NCBI RefSeq assembly: GCF_040958095.1
Contig: NC_091160.1
Location: 43,789,646-43,853,645 of the forward strand
Length of the DNA: 64,000 nucleotides
DNA from: Procambarus clarkii
Lineage: Eukaryota; Arthropoda; Malacostraca; Decapoda; Cambaridae
Reading direction: 5' to 3'
Part shown: positions 42,852-54,199 of the stretch, in pieces
Position numbering within the stretch: position 1 is the first letter of the stretch
Layout: the number at the start of each line of letters is the position of its first letter
The notes under the pieces: generated by a model
What the model was told of the DNA's origin: nothing
Database searches by the model: none
The model's input: the letters and a program-made list of their open reading frames with translations, nothing else
Program-made: the position numbers and the translations under genes

Positions 42852-43510
42852 CATCACACTGATAACGTATGCTCAGCTCACACTGATAACGTATGCTCAG
42901 CTCACACTGATAACGTATGCTCAGCTCGCACTGATAACGTATGCTCAGCTCACACTGATAACGTATGCTCAGCTCACACTGATAACGTATGCTCAGCTCG
43001 CACTGATAACGTATGCTCAGCTCACACTGATAACGTATGCTCAGCTCGCACTGATAACGTATGCTCAGCTCGCACTGATAACGTATGCTCAGCTCGCACT
43101 GATAACGTATGCTCAGCTCGCACTGATAACGTATGCTCAGCTCACACTGATAACGTATGCTCAGCTCGCACTGATAACGTATGCTCAGCTCGCACTGATA
43201 ACGTATGCTCAGCTCACACTGATAACGTATGCTCAGCTCACACTGATAACGTATGCTCAGCTCACACTGATAACGTATGCTCAGCTCACACTGATAACGT
43301 ATGCTCAGCTCACACTGATAACGTATGCTCAGCTCACACTGATAACGTATGCTCAGCTCACACTGATAACGTATGCTCAGCTCACACTGATAACGTATGC
43401 TCAGCTCACACTGATAACGTATGCTCAGCTCACACTGATAACGTATGCTCAGCTCACACTGATAACGTATGCTCAGCTCACACTGATAACGTATACTCAG
43501 CTCACACTGT
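42852..43510. repeat. 24-bp satellite
   Basis: About 27 copies of CACTGATAACGTATGCTCAG plus CTCA or CTCG. Since 24 is divisible by three, one frame stays open and repeats HTDNVCSA. There is no evidence that it is translated. Confidence 0.95.
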
Positions 43511-43743
43511 TTAATTATCGTTGGTATTATAGAAATGCAGTTGTGAAAAATGTTTCGTTATATGCGATAACATATTTTTTTTATGATGTTAATACGTTCG
43601 CGGTGGTTTAAAGTTAATAATGTTATGGTTCACCTTGTAATTGTTATAATTTAAAATTAAAATGATTAAAATTTCACGTTAATAACTTAGGCTTATAGTT
43701 AACAAAAATGTATGATTCCTGATTTTAAATCTTGCTACATGTC

Positions 43744-43995
43744 ATCTTAAGAGTAAAGGGAATTTCAAGAGGCCTATTGGCCTATACAAGGCAGCTTCTA
43801 ATTATATCAACCTAAACTCATTCGTATACAGTATATGTCTAACCTACGCTTGAAACAATGCAGCGATCCCAAGTGTTACCCTGTAATCTGTTCCATAAAT
43901 CAACAACCCTGTTTCCAAGCCAATGCTTACCAGTCATTCCTGAATCTTAAACGTATCCAATTTATATCTTATTGTTACATGTTTTACGAATACTG
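43744..43995 (-). pseudogene. LINE-D C-terminal/3' fragment (minus)
   Basis: The minus strand reads GGAAACAGGGTTGTTGATTT and ATTGTTTCAAGCGTAGGTTA, then GGCCAATAGGCCTCTTG. It is the same as 57,865-58,065 with more damage. Confidence 0.7.
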
Positions 43996-44044
43996 TAGAG
44001 CTGCATCATAATATCAGTCACAACAAGAGCCACGTTGCTCTACA

Positions 44045-44180
44045 CCAGAGCAAGAGCTGGTCTGGACCAAGAGCTGGTCTGGACCAAGAGCTGGTCTGGA
44101 CCAAGAGCTGGTCTGGACCAAGAGCTGGTCTGGACCAAGAGCTGGTCTGGACCAAGAGCTGGTCTGGACCAAGAGCTGGC
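44045..44180. repeat. 17-bp satellite
   Basis: Eight copies of GAGCTGGTCTGGACCAA. Confidence 0.95.
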
Positions 44181-44464
44181 AACAGAAGCCAATTTTGGTT
44201 TTATTTAATATAATTTGGTAAATTCGCACACACACAGTGACCCTAGACTGTGTGAAGGGTTACATAGTGTGTGTCAAGAGCCAGCTAGAGTGTTCCACAG
44301 TGTGTGTCAAGAGCCAGCTAGAGTGTTACACAGTGTGTGTCAAGAGCCAGCTAGAGTGTTACACAGTGTGTGTCAAGAGCCAGCTAGAGTGTTACACAGT
44401 GTGTGTCAAGAGCCAGCTAGGGTGTTACACAGTGTGTGTCAAGAGCCAGCTAGAGTGTTACACA

Positions 44465-46352
44465 GTGTGTGTCAAGAGCCAGCTAGGGTGTTACACAGTG
44501 TGTGTCAAGAGTCAGCTAGAGTGTTACACAGTGTGTGTCAAGAGCCAGCTAGAGTGTTACACAGTGTGTGTCAAGAGCCAGCTAGAGTGTTACTCAGTGT
44601 GTGTCAAGAGCCAGCTAGGGTGTTACACAGTGTGTGTCAAGAGCCAGCTAGAGTGTTACACAGTGTGTGTCAAGAGCCAGCTAGGGTGTTACACAGTGTG
44701 TCAAGAGCCAGCTAGAGTGTTACACAGTGTGTGTCAAGAGCCAGCTAGAGTGTTACACAGTGTGTGTCAAGAGCCAGCTAGAGTGTTACACAGTGTGTGT
44801 CAAGAGCCAGCTAGAGTGTTACACAGTGTGTGTCAAGAGCCAGCTAGAGTGTTACACAGTGTGTGTCAAGAGCCAGCTAGGGTGTTACACAGTGTGTGTC
44901 AAGAGCCAGCTAGGGTGTTACACAGTGTGTGTCAAGAGCCAGCTAGAGTGTTACACAGTGTGTGTCAAGAGCCAGCTAGTGTTACACAGTGTGTGTCAAG
45001 AGCCAGCTAGAGTGTTACATAGTGTGTGTCAAGAGCCAGCTAGAGTGTTACACAGTGTGTGTCAAGAGCCAGCTAGAGTGTTACACAGTGTGTGTCAAGA
45101 GCCAGCTAGAGTGTTACACAGTGTGTGTCAAGAGCCAGCTAGGGTGTTACACAGTGTGTGTCAAGAGCCAGCTAGAGTGTTACACAGTGTGTGTCAAGAG
45201 CCAGCTAGAGTGTTACACAGTGTGTGTCAAGAGCCAGCTAGAGTGTTACACAGTGTGTGTCAAGAGCCAGCTAGGGTGTTACACAGTGTGTGTCAAGAGC
45301 CAGCTAGGGTGTTACACAGTGTGTGTCAAGAGCCAGCTAGAGTGTTACACAGTGTGTGTCAAGAGCCAGCTAGAGTGTTACAGTGTGTGTGTCAAGAGCC
45401 AGCTAGTGTGTTACACTGTGTGTGTCAAGAGCCAGCTAGAGTGTTACACTGTGTGTGTCAAGAGCCAGCTAGAGTGTTACACTGTGTGTGTCAAGAGCCA
45501 GCTAGAGTGTTACACAGTGTGTGTCAAGAGCCAGCTAGAGTATTACACAGTGTGTGTCAAGAGCCAGTTAGTGTTTTACACTGTGTGTCAAGAGCCAGCT
45601 AGAGTGTTACACAGTGTGTGCCAAGAGCCAGCTAGAGTGTTACACAGTGTGTGTCAAGAGCCAGCTAGGGTGTTACACAGTGTGTGTCAAGAGCCAGCTA
45701 GGGTGTTACACAGTGTGTGTCAAGAGCCAGCTAGAGTGTTACACAGTGTGTGTCAAGAGCCAGCTAGAGTGTTACAGTGTGTGTGTCAAGAGCCAGCTAG
45801 TGTGTTACACTGTGTGTGTCAAGAGCCAGCTAGAGTGTTACACTGTGTGTGTCAAGAGCCAGCTAGAGTGTTACACTGTGTGTGTCAAGAGCCAGCTAGA
45901 GTGTTACACAGTGTGTGTCAAGAGCCAGTTAGTGTTTTACACTGTGTGTCAAGAGCCAGCTAGAGTGTTACACAGTGTGTGACAAGAGCCAGCTAGAGTG
46001 TTACATAGTGTCAAGAGCCAGCTAGAGTGTTACACAGTGTGTGACAAGAGCCAGCTAGTGTGTTACATAGTGTCAAGAGTCAACTAGAGTGTTACACAGT
46101 GTGTGTCAAGAGCCAGCTAGAGTGTTACACAGTGTGTGTCAAGAGCCAGCTAGAGTGTTACACAGTGTGTGTCAAGAGCCAGCTAGAGTGTTACATAGTG
46201 TCAAGAGCCAGCTAGAGTGTTACACAGTGTGTGACAAGAGCCAGCTAGAGTGTTACATAGTGTCAAGAGCCAGCTAGAGTGTTACACAGTGTGTGACAAG
46301 AGCCAGCTAGAGTGTTACACACTGTGTCAAGAGCCAGCTAGAGTGTTACACT
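44465..46352. repeat. Higher-order block, copy 1
   Basis: 1,888 bp repeated at once at 46,353-48,240, preserving the order of all monomer variants. One visible difference is A at 45,542 against G at 47,430. Confidence 0.9.
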
Positions 46353-48240
46353 GTGTGTGTCAAGAGCCAGCTAGGGTGTTACACAGTGTGTGTCAAGAGT
46401 CAGCTAGAGTGTTACACAGTGTGTGTCAAGAGCCAGCTAGAGTGTTACACAGTGTGTGTCAAGAGCCAGCTAGAGTGTTACTCAGTGTGTGTCAAGAGCC
46501 AGCTAGGGTGTTACACAGTGTGTGTCAAGAGCCAGCTAGAGTGTTACACAGTGTGTGTCAAGAGCCAGCTAGGGTGTTACACAGTGTGTCAAGAGCCAGC
46601 TAGAGTGTTACACAGTGTGTGTCAAGAGCCAGCTAGAGTGTTACACAGTGTGTGTCAAGAGCCAGCTAGAGTGTTACACAGTGTGTGTCAAGAGCCAGCT
46701 AGAGTGTTACACAGTGTGTGTCAAGAGCCAGCTAGAGTGTTACACAGTGTGTGTCAAGAGCCAGCTAGGGTGTTACACAGTGTGTGTCAAGAGCCAGCTA
46801 GGGTGTTACACAGTGTGTGTCAAGAGCCAGCTAGAGTGTTACACAGTGTGTGTCAAGAGCCAGCTAGTGTTACACAGTGTGTGTCAAGAGCCAGCTAGAG
46901 TGTTACATAGTGTGTGTCAAGAGCCAGCTAGAGTGTTACACAGTGTGTGTCAAGAGCCAGCTAGAGTGTTACACAGTGTGTGTCAAGAGCCAGCTAGAGT
47001 GTTACACAGTGTGTGTCAAGAGCCAGCTAGGGTGTTACACAGTGTGTGTCAAGAGCCAGCTAGAGTGTTACACAGTGTGTGTCAAGAGCCAGCTAGAGTG
47101 TTACACAGTGTGTGTCAAGAGCCAGCTAGAGTGTTACACAGTGTGTGTCAAGAGCCAGCTAGGGTGTTACACAGTGTGTGTCAAGAGCCAGCTAGGGTGT
47201 TACACAGTGTGTGTCAAGAGCCAGCTAGAGTGTTACACAGTGTGTGTCAAGAGCCAGCTAGAGTGTTACAGTGTGTGTGTCAAGAGCCAGCTAGTGTGTT
47301 ACACTGTGTGTGTCAAGAGCCAGCTAGAGTGTTACACTGTGTGTGTCAAGAGCCAGCTAGAGTGTTACACTGTGTGTGTCAAGAGCCAGCTAGAGTGTTA
47401 CACAGTGTGTGTCAAGAGCCAGCTAGAGTGTTACACAGTGTGTGTCAAGAGCCAGTTAGTGTTTTACACTGTGTGTCAAGAGCCAGCTAGAGTGTTACAC
47501 AGTGTGTGCCAAGAGCCAGCTAGAGTGTTACACAGTGTGTGTCAAGAGCCAGCTAGGGTGTTACACAGTGTGTGTCAAGAGCCAGCTAGGGTGTTACACA
47601 GTGTGTGTCAAGAGCCAGCTAGAGTGTTACACAGTGTGTGTCAAGAGCCAGCTAGAGTGTTACAGTGTGTGTGTCAAGAGCCAGCTAGTGTGTTACACTG
47701 TGTGTGTCAAGAGCCAGCTAGAGTGTTACACTGTGTGTGTCAAGAGCCAGCTAGAGTGTTACACTGTGTGTGTCAAGAGCCAGCTAGAGTGTTACACAGT
47801 GTGTGTCAAGAGCCAGTTAGTGTTTTACACTGTGTGTCAAGAGCCAGCTAGAGTGTTACACAGTGTGTGACAAGAGCCAGCTAGAGTGTTACATAGTGTC
47901 AAGAGCCAGCTAGAGTGTTACACAGTGTGTGACAAGAGCCAGCTAGTGTGTTACATAGTGTCAAGAGTCAACTAGAGTGTTACACAGTGTGTGTCAAGAG
48001 CCAGCTAGAGTGTTACACAGTGTGTGTCAAGAGCCAGCTAGAGTGTTACACAGTGTGTGTCAAGAGCCAGCTAGAGTGTTACATAGTGTCAAGAGCCAGC
48101 TAGAGTGTTACACAGTGTGTGACAAGAGCCAGCTAGAGTGTTACATAGTGTCAAGAGCCAGCTAGAGTGTTACACAGTGTGTGACAAGAGCCAGCTAGAG
48201 TGTTACACACTGTGTCAAGAGCCAGCTAGAGTGTTACACT
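46353..48240. repeat. Higher-order block, copy 2
   Basis: Second copy of the 1,888-bp block, apparently over 99% identical. A shorter third similarity begins near 48,560. Confidence 0.9.
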
Positions 48241-50504
48241 GTGTGTGTCAAGAGCCAGCTAGAGTGTTACACAGTGTGTGACAAGATCCAGCTAGATTGT
48301 TACACACTGTGTCAAGAGCCAGCTAGAGTGTTACACAGTGTGTCAAGAGCCAGCTAGTGTTACACAGTGTGTCTGGAGCCAGCTAGTGTGTTACACAGTG
48401 TGTGTCAAGAGCCAACTAGAGTGTTACACACTGTGACAAGAGCCAGCTAGAGTGTTACACACTGTGACAAGAGCCAGCTAGAGTGTTACACAGTGTGTGT
48501 CAAGAGCCAGCTAGAGTGTTACATAGTGTCAAGAGCCAGCTAGAGTGTTACATAGTGTCAAGAGCCAGCTAGAGTGTTACACAGTGTGTGACAAGAGCCA
48601 GCTAGAGTGTTACATAGTGTCAAGAGCCAGCTAGAGTGTTACACAGTGTGTGACAAGAGCCAGCTAGAGTGTTACACACTGTGTCAAGAGCCAGCTAGAG
48701 TGTTACACTGTGTGTGTCAAGAGCCAGCTAGAGTGTTACACAGTGTGTGACAAGATCCAGCTAGATTGTTACACACTGTGTCAAGAGCCAGCTAGAGTGT
48801 TACACAGTGTGTGTCAAGAGCCAGCTAGAGTGTTACACAGTGTGTGTCAAGAGCCAGCTAGAGTGTTACACAGTGTGAGTCAAGAGCCAGCTAGTGTGTT
48901 ACACAGTGTGAATCAAGAGCCAGCTAGAGTGTTACACAGTGTGAGTCAAGAGCCAGCTAGAGTGTTACACAGTGTGAGTCAAGAGCCAGCTAGAGTGTTA
49001 CACAGTGTGAGTCAAGAGCCAGCTAGAGTGTTACACAGTGTGAGTCAAGAGCCAGCTAGAGTGTTCCACAGTGTGTGTCAAGAGCCAGCTAGAGTGTTAC
49101 ACAGTGTGTGACAAGAGCCAGCTAGAGTGTTACATAGTGTCAAGAGCCAGCTAGAGTGTTACACAGTGTGTGACAAGAGCCAGCTAGTGTGTTACACACT
49201 GTGTCAAGAGCCAGCTAGTGTGTTACATAGTGTCAAGAGTCAACTAGAGTGTTACACAGTGTGTGTCAAGAGCCAGCTAGAGTGTTACACAGTGTGTGTC
49301 AAGAGCCAGCTAGAGTGTTACACAGTGTGTGTCAAGAGCCAGCTAGAGTGTTACACAGTGTGTGACAAGAGCCAGCTAGAGTGTTACATAGTGTCAAGAG
49401 CCAGCTAGAGTGTTACACAGTGTGTGACAAGAGCCAGCTAGAGTGTTACACACTGTGTCAAGAGCCAGCTAGAGTGTTACACTGTGTGTGTCAAGAGCCA
49501 GCTAGAGTGTTACACAGTGTGTCAAGAGCCAGCTAGTGTTACACAGTGTGTCTGGAGCCAGCTAGTGTGTTACACAGTGTGTGTCAAGAGCCAACTAGAG
49601 TGTTACACACTGTGACAAGAGCCAGCTAGAGTGTTACACACTGTGACAAGAGCCAGCTAGAGTGTTACACAGTGTGTGTCAAGAGCCAGCTAGAGTGTCA
49701 CACAGTGTGTGTCAAGAGCCAGCTAGAGTGTTACACACTGTGACAAGAGCCAGCTAGTGTGTTACACAGTGTGTGTCAAGAGCCAACTAGAGTGTTACAC
49801 ACTGTGACAAGAGCCAACTAGAGTGTTACACAGTGTGACAAGAGCCAGCTAGAGTGTCACAGTGTGTCAAGAGCCAACTAGAGTGTTACACAGTGTGACA
49901 AGAGCCAGCTAGAGTGTCACACAGTGTGTCAAGAGCCAACTAGAGTGTTACACACTGTGACAAGAGCCAGCTAGAGTGTCACACAGTGTGACAAGAGCCA
50001 GCTAGAGTGTTACACAGTGTGACAAGAGCCAGCTAGAGTGTCACACAGTGTGTCAAGAGCCAACTAGAGTGTTACACACTGTGACAAGAGCCAGCTAGAG
50101 TGTCACACAGTGTGACAAGAGCCAGCTAGAGTGTTACACAGTGTGACAAGAGCCAGCTAGAGTGTCACACAGTGTGTCAAGAGCCAACTAGTGTTACACA
50201 GTGTGACAAGAGCCAGCTAGAGTGTTACACAGTGTGTCAAGAGCCAACTAGAGTGTTACACACTGTGACAAGAGCCAGCTAGAGTGTCACACAGTGTGAC
50301 AAGAGCCAGCTAGAGTGTTACACAGTGTGACAAGAGCCAGCTAGAGTGTCACAAACCACCATCTGGCAGGATGGGTGGTACACACAGGGCTGTGTGACGA
50401 GTAGTGTGCTCCGGCACATTTTGGATGCATTACGAGTGTGTGGTCAAGAACAAAGCCTCACCTTGGACAGTGACGCGCCGCCTACTGCAACACCCGCAGC
50501 CGTT

Positions 50505-50660
50505 GTTGTGGTTTTAGATTTGGACACTCAGAACGAAGTGTCCATGTAGCACGGGCTATGGTGAGCCCCTAAGAACGAAGTGTCCATGTAGCACGGGCTA
50601 TGGTGAGCCCGTAAGAACGAAGTGTCCATGTAGCACGGGCTATGGTGAGCCCCTAAGATT
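50505..50660 (+). repeat. Repeat R3, locally triplicated
   Basis: GAACGAAGTGTCCATGTAGC and ACGGGCTATGGTGAGCCC occur three times with a period of about 43 bp. Confidence 0.85.
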
Positions 50661-50689
50661 GCAGTCGTCAGTCGACGCACTTAAGCTGT

Positions 50690-50800
50690 GGAAGCCACCT
50701 CCTATCCACATCTTTAAGGCCAGATAAGACCTGGACTTAGAACGTCAGGATAGTTTAGTAATAATAATACAATAGGTACAGCAATAGTGTGTTAAGGGAG
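50690..50800 (+). repeat. LINE 3' end fragment
   Basis: GTGGAAGCCACCTCCTATCC and ACATCTTTAAGGCCAGATAAG match the end of the LINE fragment at 55,180-55,260. Confidence 0.45.
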
Positions 50801-50865
50801 CCGGTTGGCCGAGCGGGTTCGATTTCATTTCAAATTACGTCCAAATTTGGCCATAGCGCGCATAC

Positions 50866-52714
50866 AAGTTTTGTACAAGTGAAGGTTCATACACGGAGGA
50901 TGACAAAGAAATTAGTGAAATCCTAAAAAAGCAGTATGAGGACATGTTTAGCACTCCAATAAACAACATGAAGGTGGAAGATCCAGACAATTTCTTTATG
51001 CGGGATATTCAAACCCCGGTAAATATAACTGATATAAACACGAGCGCACTAAATTTTGAAAAAGAAATTGAAAACATGCCCATGCACTCGGCCCCAGGTC
51101 CAGACTCATGGAATTCAATATTTATAAAGAAATGCAAAGTGCCGGTAGCACAGGCACTCAGTATAGTGTGGAGGAAGAGCTTGGACACGGGGGAGATACC
51201 AGATGCACTTAAAGTAGCAGACATAGCCCCTCTACACAAGGGAGGGAGCAAAGCATTGGCAAAAAATTATAGACCAGTTGCACTAACATCGCACATCATA
51301 AAAGTATTTGAGAGAGTGATTAGGAGTCAGGTCACCAATTTCATGGAGACCAATGACCTTCATAACCCAGGCCAACATGGATTTCGAGCGGGAAGATCGT
51401 GCCTCTCACAGCTACTTGAGCACTACGACAAAGTCACTGAGGCATTAGAAGAAAAACAGAATGCTGATGTGATATACACGGACTTCGCAAAGGCCTTCGA
51501 TAAATGTGACCATGGCGTGATAGCACACAAAATGAAGTCAATGGGAATAACCGGTAAAGTAGGACGCTGGATACTCAGTTTTCTGTCAAACAGGACTCAG
51601 CGAGTAACTGTCAACCATATAAAATCTAGTCCAAGTGCAGTGAAAAGCTCTGTACCTCAGGGTACAGTCCTTGCACCACTGCTTTTCCTTATTCTCATAT
51701 CAGATATAGACAAAAATACAAGTCACAGCTTCGTATCATCCTTTGCAGATGACACAAAAATCAGTATGAAAATTACCTCGGCTGAGGACATTGAAAAACT
51801 TCAAGCTGATATTAATAAAGTTTTCGACTGGGCATCAGAAAATAACATGATGTTTAACAGTGATAAATTCCAGGTACTCAGGTACGGTAAAAATGAGGAC
51901 CTTAAACATAATACAGAGTACAAAACACAATCAAATGTACCCGTAGTAGGAAAACAGCATGTAAAGGATTTGGGAATAATAATGTCTGACGACCTAACGT
52001 TTAAGGAGCATAACCAAGCAAATATTGCGACAGCCAGAAAAATGATAGGATGGATTACGAGAACTTTCAAATCCAGGGATCCCATCACAATGGTTGTACT
52101 CTTCAAGGCACTTGTGTTGTCCCGTCTTGAGTACTGCTCAGTACTCACTTCCCCCTTCAAAGCAGGAGAGATTGCTGAAATAGAGGGAATACAGAGAACA
52201 TATACGGCACGCATAGACGCAATAAAGCACCTAAATTATTGGGATCGTCTCAAAGCCCTCCAAATGTACTCACTAGAAAGAAGACGAGAGAGATATCAAA
52301 TAATATACACCTGGAAGATACTGGAGGGCCAAGTACCAAATCTACACAGTAAAATAACAACGTACTGGAGTGAACGACATGGAAGAAAATGTAGAATAGA
52401 ACCAATGAAGAGCAGAGGTGCCATAGGCACAATCAGAGAACACTGTATAAACATCAGAGGTCCGCGGTTGTTCAACGTCCTCCCAGCAAGCATAAGAAAT
52501 ATTGCCGGAACAACCGTGGACATTTTCAAGAGGAAACTAGATTTGTTCCTCCAAGGAGTGCCGGACCAACCGGGCTGTGGTGGGTATGTGGGCCTGCGGG
52601 CCGCTCCAAGCAACAGCCTGGTGGACCAAACTCTCACAAGTCGAGCCTGGCCTCGGGCCGGGCTTGGGGAGTAGAAGAACTCCCAGAATTCCATCAACCA
52701 GGTATCAACCAGGT
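50866..52714 (+). mobile_element. LINE-A, 5'-truncated with intact RT
   Basis: Flanked by a 4-bp duplication, ATAC (50,862-50,865 and 52,715-52,718). The 5' end lies in the linker before the RT domain, so the endonuclease is missing. The 3' end repeats ATCAACCAGGT twice. It belongs to the CR1/L2/Rex-like group by RT style; I do not name a family. Confidence 0.85.
50944..52674 (+). CDS. LINE-A reverse transcriptase, uninterrupted
   Basis: 576 codons. The reverse transcriptase motifs are in order: NYRPVALTSHIIKVFERVI at about 108-126; GQHGFRAGRSCLSQLL; YTDFAKAFDKCDH (motif A, Asp at 180); SSVPQGTVLAPLLF at about 235-248; FADD at 267-270 (catalytic YXDD equivalent). After that come FNSDKFQVLRYGK, LEYCSVLT, and a C-terminal segment ending GYVGLRAAPSNSLVDQTLTS. 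The frame is open upstream to the truncation point, so the ATG at 50,944 is internal, not the original start. No endonuclease is present. The lack of stops points to recent insertion; the copy itself could not transpose alone. Confidence 0.92.
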   Translation: MFSTPINNMKVEDPDNFFMRDIQTPVNITDINTSALNFEKEIENMPMHSAPGPDSWNSIFIKKCKVPVAQALSIVWRKSLDTGEIPDALKVADIAPLHKGGSKALAKNYRPVALTSHIIKVFERVIRSQVTNFMETNDLHNPGQHGFRAGRSCLSQLLEHYDKVTEALEEKQNADVIYTDFAKAFDKCDHGVIAHKMKSMGITGKVGRWILSFLSNRTQRVTVNHIKSSPSAVKSSVPQGTVLAPLLFLILISDIDKNTSHSFVSSFADDTKISMKITSAEDIEKLQADINKVFDWASENNMMFNSDKFQVLRYGKNEDLKHNTEYKTQSNVPVVGKQHVKDLGIIMSDDLTFKEHNQANIATARKMIGWITRTFKSRDPITMVVLFKALVLSRLEYCSVLTSPFKAGEIAEIEGIQRTYTARIDAIKHLNYWDRLKALQMYSLERRRERYQIIYTWKILEGQVPNLHSKITTYWSERHGRKCRIEPMKSRGAIGTIREHCINIRGPRLFNVLPASIRNIAGTTVDIFKRKLDLFLQGVPDQPGCGGYVGLRAAPSNSLVDQTLTSRAWPRAGLGE

Positions 52715-52919
52715 ATACGAGCCAAAAGTGACGTTATTTTTAAGAGGACGGGTTGGATTGCGAATCGAGCAACCCGTCCTCTTAAAAATAACGTCACTTT
52801 TGGCTCGTATGCGCGCTATGGCCAAATTTGGACGTAATTTGAAATGAAATCGACTCGCAAAAGTGACGCCGCAATCAGGGCTCCCGGGTTCGATTCCCGG
52901 TGGGAACAGCAATGGCGGA

Positions 52920-53485
52920 CACGAGCGACCTTGGCGGGGTATTCAAACAAATCTTGGCGGGAAAAACAAACCCCCGGCTGGCATTTATTTGCTTATCGCA
53001 GTCGGAAACTGTTGATAAGAACTTTTACAATTCACGTGATAATTGTTGGATTTAGCGGGTACACAGCAGCTTAAATAAACATTGAATAACATCTAGCTTA
53101 TAATTTGAAAGGTGATATATCCCTGGAAACTCAGACCGAAACTGTGTATTTTCCACTTGTTACAATTTGTTACATCTTGGCTTAACGTGTTTATGACGTA
53201 TTAGAACGTTGTTACAACTTGCTATATTGGTTGTTATAACTGGTTAGGAGGCGTTAAAACTTGTTCCAACGTTGTACCAACGTAGTTTCGGTGTGTGTTC
53301 GGCGGGCTATACGTACTGGACGAAAACAAAGTGTTGTTTCGTAGCAATGGCCTTTGGCAACTCAGTGACCTTTGGTATATATATATGTAGCCTAAGATCA
53401 CATGTATGACGGGTCTCATTATTACCACTATCCCCTACACCTTACTTTGCTCCTCAGCTCTCTCTTGCCTATTTATTGCCTGTCT
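52920..53485. other. Unannotated
   Basis: No gene or recognised repeat except a short (AT)n near 53,377. Confidence 0.4.
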
Positions 53486-53489
53486 CTAC

Positions 53490-53562
53490 CTCCTCTTCAT
53501 TACGGGCTACTCATGCCCGTGCCACCTCTTGGGTGGCTTAATCTTCATCAATCTCCTCTTCA
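53490..53562 (+). mobile_element. Hairpin-chain retroposon, 3' part
   Basis: A 10-bp duplication, CTCCTCTTCA, flanks it (53,490-53,499 and 53,553-53,562). The last two hairpins (ACGGGCTACTCATGCCCGT, GCCACCTCTTGGGTGGC) and the short TCATCAAT tail are present; the four upstream hairpins are missing, which is a 5' truncation. Confidence 0.85.
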
Positions 53563-53640
53563 CAATCGACTTGAGAATGGTCCAGGACGGACCGAAACGT
53601 CGTCGTCCCTTCACCTTCTAGTGTGTGGTCTGGTCAACAC
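53561..53640 (+). mobile_element. Pal-1, single right arm
   Basis: Starts CACAATCGACTTGAG and runs to GGTCTGGTCAAC. There is no left arm and no tail. Confidence 0.75.
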
Positions 53641-53810
53641 GGGTGACGTTAGTGACTTAAAAGGGCATTAACGAGATCAGTAAAACTGTGGTTTAGTGGC
53701 CCCACGTTGTAGTTAGTTTTGGAGAGTAACTTTTGAGCGTTCCTTAGGCTCCCGTGTGTAGTCTGCATCGCTATGAAGTGCAGCGGTTATACTATTTGAA
53801 ATGCAGGTTG

Positions 53811-53995
53811 CAGAACTCTTCACGGGAGACATCTCCCGTCACGTAGGGTGCAGTCGCACCTCCACAGATCTCCAGTATCAGCTCTTGATACTGGTAATGG
53901 CTCGAAAGGGCCACCACTTACGGGCTATTCATGCCCGTGCCACCTTTTGGGTGGCTTAATCTTTATCTATCAATCAATTAATCATCAGAACTCTT
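53811..53995 (+). mobile_element. Hairpin-chain retroposon, full-length
   Basis: A perfect 10-bp duplication, CAGAACTCTT (53,811-53,820 and 53,986-53,995). Six consecutive hairpins: 53,822-53,839 (8-bp stem ACGGGAGA), 53,847-53,860 (GGTGC), 53,872-53,894 (9-bp stem CCAGTATCA), 53,898-53,913 (TGGCTC with a GAAA loop), 53,920-53,938 (ACGGGC), 53,939-53,955 (GCCACC). A tail rich in ATCA follows. No ORF and no tRNA-like boxes are seen. Confidence 0.88.
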
Positions 53996-54199
53996 AATAA
54001 GAAAATTTGATTATTACAGAGCAATTTTTCCCACTTTTGTTTTCCACTGTTATGAATCTCTGGGTTTCAATTGTATTTATTTTTTTTTATTTTTCTAAGT
54101 CACCGACCCATCACTGACGGGTCATTGTTTCAGCTGATAGTTTTTCCTGCTAATGTTAGCGTTATGTCAAATTGTCTCTTAGGATCACTTTGCGGAAGA

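Larger units (their letters stand above)
44240..50350. repeat. 33-bp satellite array, 6.1 kb
   Basis: About 190 copies of a 33-bp unit (GTGTGTCAAGAGCCAGCTAG, AGTGTTACACA), with 29- and 31-bp variants lacking GT pairs that become frequent after 48.3 kb. The long plus-strand ORFs here are by-products of the 33-bp period (11-residue repeat VCVKSQLECYT). Confidence 0.97.
50818..52856. mobile_element. Large palindrome split by LINE-A
   Basis: The outer arms, 50,818-50,865 and 52,807-52,855, are reverse complements (TTTCATTTCAAATTACGTCC ... CCATAGCGCGCATAC). The inner arms, 52,715-52,754 and 52,771-52,810, enclose a 16-nt loop. Taking out the LINE and one ATAC makes one continuous palindrome with arms of about 85 bp. 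Confidence 0.9.

Noticed and set aside
44237-49408. Many long plus-strand ORFs (up to 324 codons) with Cys-rich 11-residue repeats
   Set aside because: All are products of the 33-bp satellite; the period is divisible by three, three frames are open at once, and there is no independent coding signal.
44240-50350. CRISPR array (regular direct repeats)
   Set aside because: Adjacent 33-bp units have no unique spacers, and the genome is eukaryotic.
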